Shown: positions 60,605 through 64,000 of the stretch, one piece after another
Layout: the number at the start of each line of letters is the position of its first letter
How positions within the stretch are numbered: the first letter of the stretch is position 1
DNA from: Micropterus salmoides
Lineage: Eukaryota; Chordata; Actinopteri; Centrarchiformes; Centrarchidae
Direction: 5' to 3'
Assembly (NCBI RefSeq): GCF_014851395.1
Contig: NW_024040485.1
Location: 2,243,365 to 2,307,364, forward strand
Length of the DNA: 64,000 nt
Notes under the pieces: model-generated
What the model saw: the letters and a program-made list of their open reading frames with translations, nothing else
The model's database searches: none
Told to the model about the DNA's origin: nothing
Program-made: the position numbers and the translations under genes

Positions 60605-60948
60605 TGTACGTCCCTGGGACCCAGAATCAGGGAGCAGACCTGCTGTCGAGACAGGGGCTGAGGCCCGGGGAATGGAGACTCCACCCCGAGGTGGTGGAGT
60701 TATTATGCGAAGAGTTCGGCCCCATAGACGTGGACTCGTTTGCGTCCCGAGAGACAGCGCACTGTCCCCTGTAGTTCTCCCTCTCACCCCCAGCCCCGCT
60801 AGGGCTGGATGCCATGGTGCAGACGTGGCCGAGGCTGCGTCTGTATGCGGTTCTGGAGCGGGTCCGTCAGGACGGTGTCAGTCTACTACTAGTAGCCCCA
60901 TTTTGGCCGGCACGAGTGTGGTTCTCGGATTTAATATCGCTCAGGTCA
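60605..60948 (+). pseudogene. DIRS RNase H/C-terminal region
   Basis: In the frame starting near 60630 the sequence reads 'ADLLSRQGLRPGEWRLHPEV', then 'FASRETAHCPL', a stop (TAG 60772-60774), then 'LGLDAMVQTWPRLRLYAVLE' and 'LLVAPFWPARVWFSDLISL'. This is the stretch that follows RNase H in fish DIRS polyproteins. Compared with the family, the preceding palm and RNase H core are deleted, and everything after 'SDLISL' (methyltransferase-like and tyrosine-recombinase parts) is replaced abruptly by the Tc1-like element. Confidence 0.8.
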
Positions 60949-61737
60949 GCAGCAGGAAGCATGAAGTGCTCTAAAACTTCCTGGTAGACAGCTGCGTTGA
61001 TCTTGGACCTCAGAAAACACAGTGGACCAGTACCAGCAGATGACATGGCACCCCCAACCATCACTGACTGTGAAAGCTTTACACTGGACTAGCAATGTGG
61101 ATTCTGTGCTTCTCCTCTCTTCCTCCAGACTCTGGGACCTCTTTGGACCACTCAGCAGCAGTTCAGTCCTTTTTGTCTTTAGCCCAGGCGAGACGCTTCT
61201 GACGCTGTGTCTTGTTCAAGAGTGGCTTGACACAAGGAATGCAACAGCTGAAACCCATGTCTTGCATACGTCTGTGCGTGGTGGTTCTCGAAGCACTGAC
61301 TCCAGCTGCAGTCCACTCTTTGTGAATCTCCCCCACATTTTTGAATGGCTTTTGTTTCACAATCCTCTCCAGGGTGCGGTTATCCTTATTGCTTGTACAC
61401 TTTTTTCTACCACATCTTTTCCTTCCCTTCGCCTCTCTATTAATGTGCTTGGACACAGAGCTCTGTGAACAGCCAGCCTCTTTAGCAATGACCTTTTGTG
61501 TCTTGTCCTCCTTGTGCAAGGTGTCAATGGTCGTCTTTTGGACAGCTGTCAAGTCAGCAGTCTTCCCTATGATTGTGTAGCCTACAGAACTAGACTGAGA
61601 GACCATTAAAGGCCTTGGCAGGTGTTTTGAGTTAATTAGCTGATTAGAGTGTGGCACCAGGTGTCTTCAATATTGAACCTTTTCACAATATTCTAATTTT
61701 CTGAGATACTCATTTTGGGGTTTTCATTAGTTGTCAG
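60949..61737 (-). pseudogene. Tc1-like transposase, truncated at both element ends
   Basis: On the minus strand a 164-codon stretch (61163-61657) carries the N-terminal half: 'GKTADLTAVQKTTIDTLHKE', the helix-turn-helix 'EAGCSQSSVSKHI', the basic linker 'RKRCGRKKCTSNKDNRTLER', and the second DNA-binding helix region to 'LAWAKDKKD'. A short deletion and frameshift near 61140 removes the part that would hold the first catalytic Asp. Then 'MSSAGTGPLCFLRSKINAAV' (about 61060-60990) gives the middle of the catalytic domain, and homology stops at 'HFMLPAAD' (about 60950), where DIRS sequence begins. The upstream flank to 61737 ('attctaattttctgagatac') is family non-coding sequence without its terminal repeat. 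It is dead. Confidence 0.88.
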
Positions 61738-61812
61738 TTGGGACAGTGGGGAATTGAACACCATAGGCATGTGTCTTATCCACTGCCCCATCACCACCAC
61801 TAGGTCCTGTTC
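61738..61812 (-). repeat. antisense tRNA-like SINE fragment
   Basis: The minus strand reads 'tggggcagtggataagacac' (A-box-like), then 'gttcaattccccact' (B-box-like), with a short deletion between. It caps the truncated Tc1-like copy. Confidence 0.45.
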
Positions 61813-61859
61813 TTTATATAATAGTAATGGTCTATGAGAGGAAGAAGAGAGGAGACTGG

Positions 61860-62445
61860 TGTAAGCTGAGCCAGCTCGGTGCACGGATGTCAACAGGAGA
61901 ATGGAACTGAAGCGAGGCTGGCACAATCACGCCGTTGAGAGGACGGCACTGCAGGGAACGGGTAGAGCGACGGTCGAGAGTCGGTCCATCTCACCTGCGT
62001 TTCAGGTAAGGGCTGTATAGAGAAGAAATACAATGTAGGGAAACAAAATTTGAATATAGTACTACGACCCCTCCCCCTTCCTGTTTTCTTCTCCTGCAGG
62101 TAGGGAGGCTGATTGGGCTGGGCAATCACCTGTGCAGCTCTACCTTCAGAGCTTATTTAACCAGGACTGATCAGTCTTTTGTCTCTCTCCTCCTAGGCTG
62201 ACGTCCTACCGGGTTTGTCTTGTGTTTCTTCTTTTGTTAATCCTGACAACACACACATACACATCTCACTCATCCATTCACTGCTGACACAACTGATAGT
62301 CATACTTTGCCACACCACATATTATTGGTGATCATTTGATCCTTCTGTTACTTTCATAATAAATCATACCATTGGCTTGCAAACCTGTTGTGTCTCACTT
62401 CCTTTTTTGTCACGGGCTAAGAGCTGGCTTGTGACAATAGTATAC
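61860..62445 (+). repeat. possible solo LTR or LTR-like fragment
   Basis: 'gcagctctaccttcagagct' followed by 'tatttaaccaggactgatca', then 'cataataaatcataccattg' (AATAAA signal) and 'tcacgggctaagagctggct' with a 'gtgaca' end, resembles fish LTR ends. No second LTR, primer-binding site or target duplication was established. Confidence 0.3.
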
Positions 62446-62449
62446 ATAA

Positions 62450-63540
62450 AACAAACAACCAAGAACTACAGAACAGCAAAGCTACAAAGTAGTTTAAATG
62501 GAGATTGATATTGTGCAATCAAGAACTACTAAGTAACAGAGTAAGACAGAGTAACCCACTGCAATATAGCTGACGTCATCGAGACACGACATGTAACATG
62601 GGATTGCGACGGTCATTAATGTGCTGTTATAACAGCCTCCACTCTTCAGGCATATATTCCAGTCAGTCATGTCTGTCCCAAAGAAAGGGACATCAAGGTA
62701 CCAAAAAAGATAAGAGAGAGTCAGAAAGCAAAGTGAAGAAAAACAGCTGCCAACGCATCTCTTTCAAAAGAAAGGTGAGCACAATCACAACCAACACAGT
62801 TGAAGAATGCTTTAAGCTAATATTAGCAGTTTAGATCGGCTGATGCATATTTGTGTAGTAGTCTAGAACATAACTTATTATCAGCATCATAAATTAAACT
62901 TTCTAAAGTTTGAATTATTTTGCTTTTAGGCCTACATGCCTTTGAACCACTAACTTACACTGTGGGCTTGGACACAAAGAATATGCATACTGCTGAAAAT
63001 ATGCATATGCCAAAGTAAAGGCTTTCTTTTATTTGAAAGCAGATTTTTTTGTCTTCTTTCTGCAAATGAAATATGACTCAAGTGAAGTTGTCTTTTATTA
63101 TGCAGTGTAGTAAGCATTTTTTTAAATGTAGGGATATGACAACTAAGATGGTATTTATGTCTTATACCTTGGGATTGATGAATGCTTACATAAAAAATAA
63201 TGTTAATTAAAACATGATACTCATAGCAAACCTCATTTAACCATAGTGAAGTAATAGCGCAATACAGTGTGTTGAGAAGAGGGTTGGAATGTGGTGAGAT
63301 TTTAATACTGTGCAGCACAAATCACAGATTATTATTACTTCTTGTTTGAATGTGGTAAGAACGGTTCATTAGTCACTGCCCTAATCACCACCACAGTTTA
63401 ATATGTACAGATGTTTGTTCAATTATTTATCAACATTTTTCAAAAGATGCGGGAGAGAGAGGGACCAAGAGACGAAGGGGGGCCAAGAGACTGCTTGTAT
63501 ATAGGGCCCAGAATTTTGTGCTATGCTGCTGGCTATTGCA
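62450..63540. other. no gene seen
   Basis: Anonymous AT-rich sequence. The minus-strand frame 62950-63318 (122 codons) shows no domain. Confidence 0.5.
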
Positions 63541-63544
63541 ACAT

Positions 63545-63662
63545 AAAGATTTCCCTTCATTGGAACTAAGGGACCCTCAAATCATGAAAAAAAGTATAGA
63601 AATTAAAATAAATAAATAAATAAAAGTAAGCAGTTTGTCCCAACATTTTTTGACCATATTGT
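63545..63662 (+). mobile_element. possible Tc1-like non-coding fragment
   Basis: 'cccttcattggaactaaggg' and 'gcagtttgtcccaacatttt' followed by 'tgaccatattgtc' resemble flank wording of fish Tc1-like elements. An AAAT microsatellite (63604-63624) lies inside. Confidence 0.35.
63604..63624. repeat. (AAAT)n microsatellite
   Basis: Short run of AAAT units. Confidence 0.85.
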
Positions 63663-64000
63663 CAGTCTAATAATTATCTAATAATCTACCAATGTAAAAT
63701 AATCCACAAACCTTTCTTGTTGAGCAGTCAATAATAATGTATCCTCAAGCTATCCTTGACCTGCAGTGGTATGGTCCTTTAAACAGCTGCTGTATAGTGT
63801 CTGTATCATTCCCTGCTGACTGTGTCTGATGTGGAATAGCTGGAGGACAACACCGCAACTTGACAAATAGACTGTAACATCTAATTTATGCCTTTGCAGT
63901 GCTGCTCCCCAGAATAATTTCCCATGTATAGGACAAGTGCTCGGCCTTCAGGGCTCTCCACTGTGCCAGGCTAATGGTGTGCGTGTGCCACAGAACGGCT

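Noticed and set aside
1..64000. CRISPR arrays, operons, bacterial-type systems
   Set aside because: No regularly spaced direct repeats with unique spacers and no gene clusters; the sequence is vertebrate.

Overview
The window looks like non-coding DNA from a ray-finned fish, most likely a spiny-rayed (percomorph) teleost. The reasons are AT-rich sequence with long CA/GT, AT and AAT microsatellites, and a dense mix of repeat families typical of fish: Tc1-like and hAT DNA transposons, TTAA-flanked and Harbinger-type MITEs, an L2/CR1-like LINE ending in the fish 'tttatttatatagcgcc' motif, tRNA-like SINEs and a DIRS retrotransposon. I found no convincing host protein-coding exon and no functional RNA gene. 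The window is best read as intergenic or deep-intronic sequence. There is a 500-base run of N (51001-51500), i.e. a scaffold gap.

Layout. 0-12 kb: a Tc1-like tail at the left edge, a tRNA-like fragment, an internally deleted Tc1/mariner copy (1395-2207), a plus-strand LINE relic (3005-4025), a SINE-like block (8 kb), a hAT-like MITE relic (9.0-9.97 kb) and a clean hAT MITE with a perfect 8-bp target-site duplication (10908-11679). 12-25 kb: mostly anonymous sequence, with a 2.06-kb hAT element carrying a decayed transposase (15630-17690), a long (TA)n/(GA)n microsatellite, three RFX/X-box-like motifs near 21.5-21.9 kb, a strong palindrome (22.5 kb) and a hAT transposase relic (24.0-24.2 kb). 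25-41 kb: a duplicated DNA element with telomere-like repeats, a 0.7-kb MITE, a hAT element that contains an internally deleted LINE (32569-34372), a roughly 300-bp direct-plus-inverted repeat (36395-36691) and another hAT-like MITE (39027-39826). 42-51 kb: LINE and SINE tails and several TTAA-type MITEs, including a full-length copy (47564-48769), a Harbinger-like MITE, and a three-level nest of elements (49732-50950) in which the two inner insertions have exact target duplications.

51.5-64 kb: after the gap comes a decayed hAT-type transposase gene that still shows exon/intron-like organisation (about 51795-52912), a stray DIRS terminus, an inverted relic of the 31-kb MITE, and a 3.4-kb compound block: TTAA MITE start, then DIRS gag/RT/RNase H pseudogene, then a minus-strand Tc1-like transposase pseudogene, then an antisense SINE fragment and LTR-like sequence. 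All coding sequence I could recognise belongs to mobile elements, and every copy is broken by stops, frameshifts or deletions. I see no operon-like or host pathway organisation, and I did not find evidence for a new functional system. The most interesting items are structural: the nested insertions, the foldback, the X-box cluster and the spliced-looking hAT gene.
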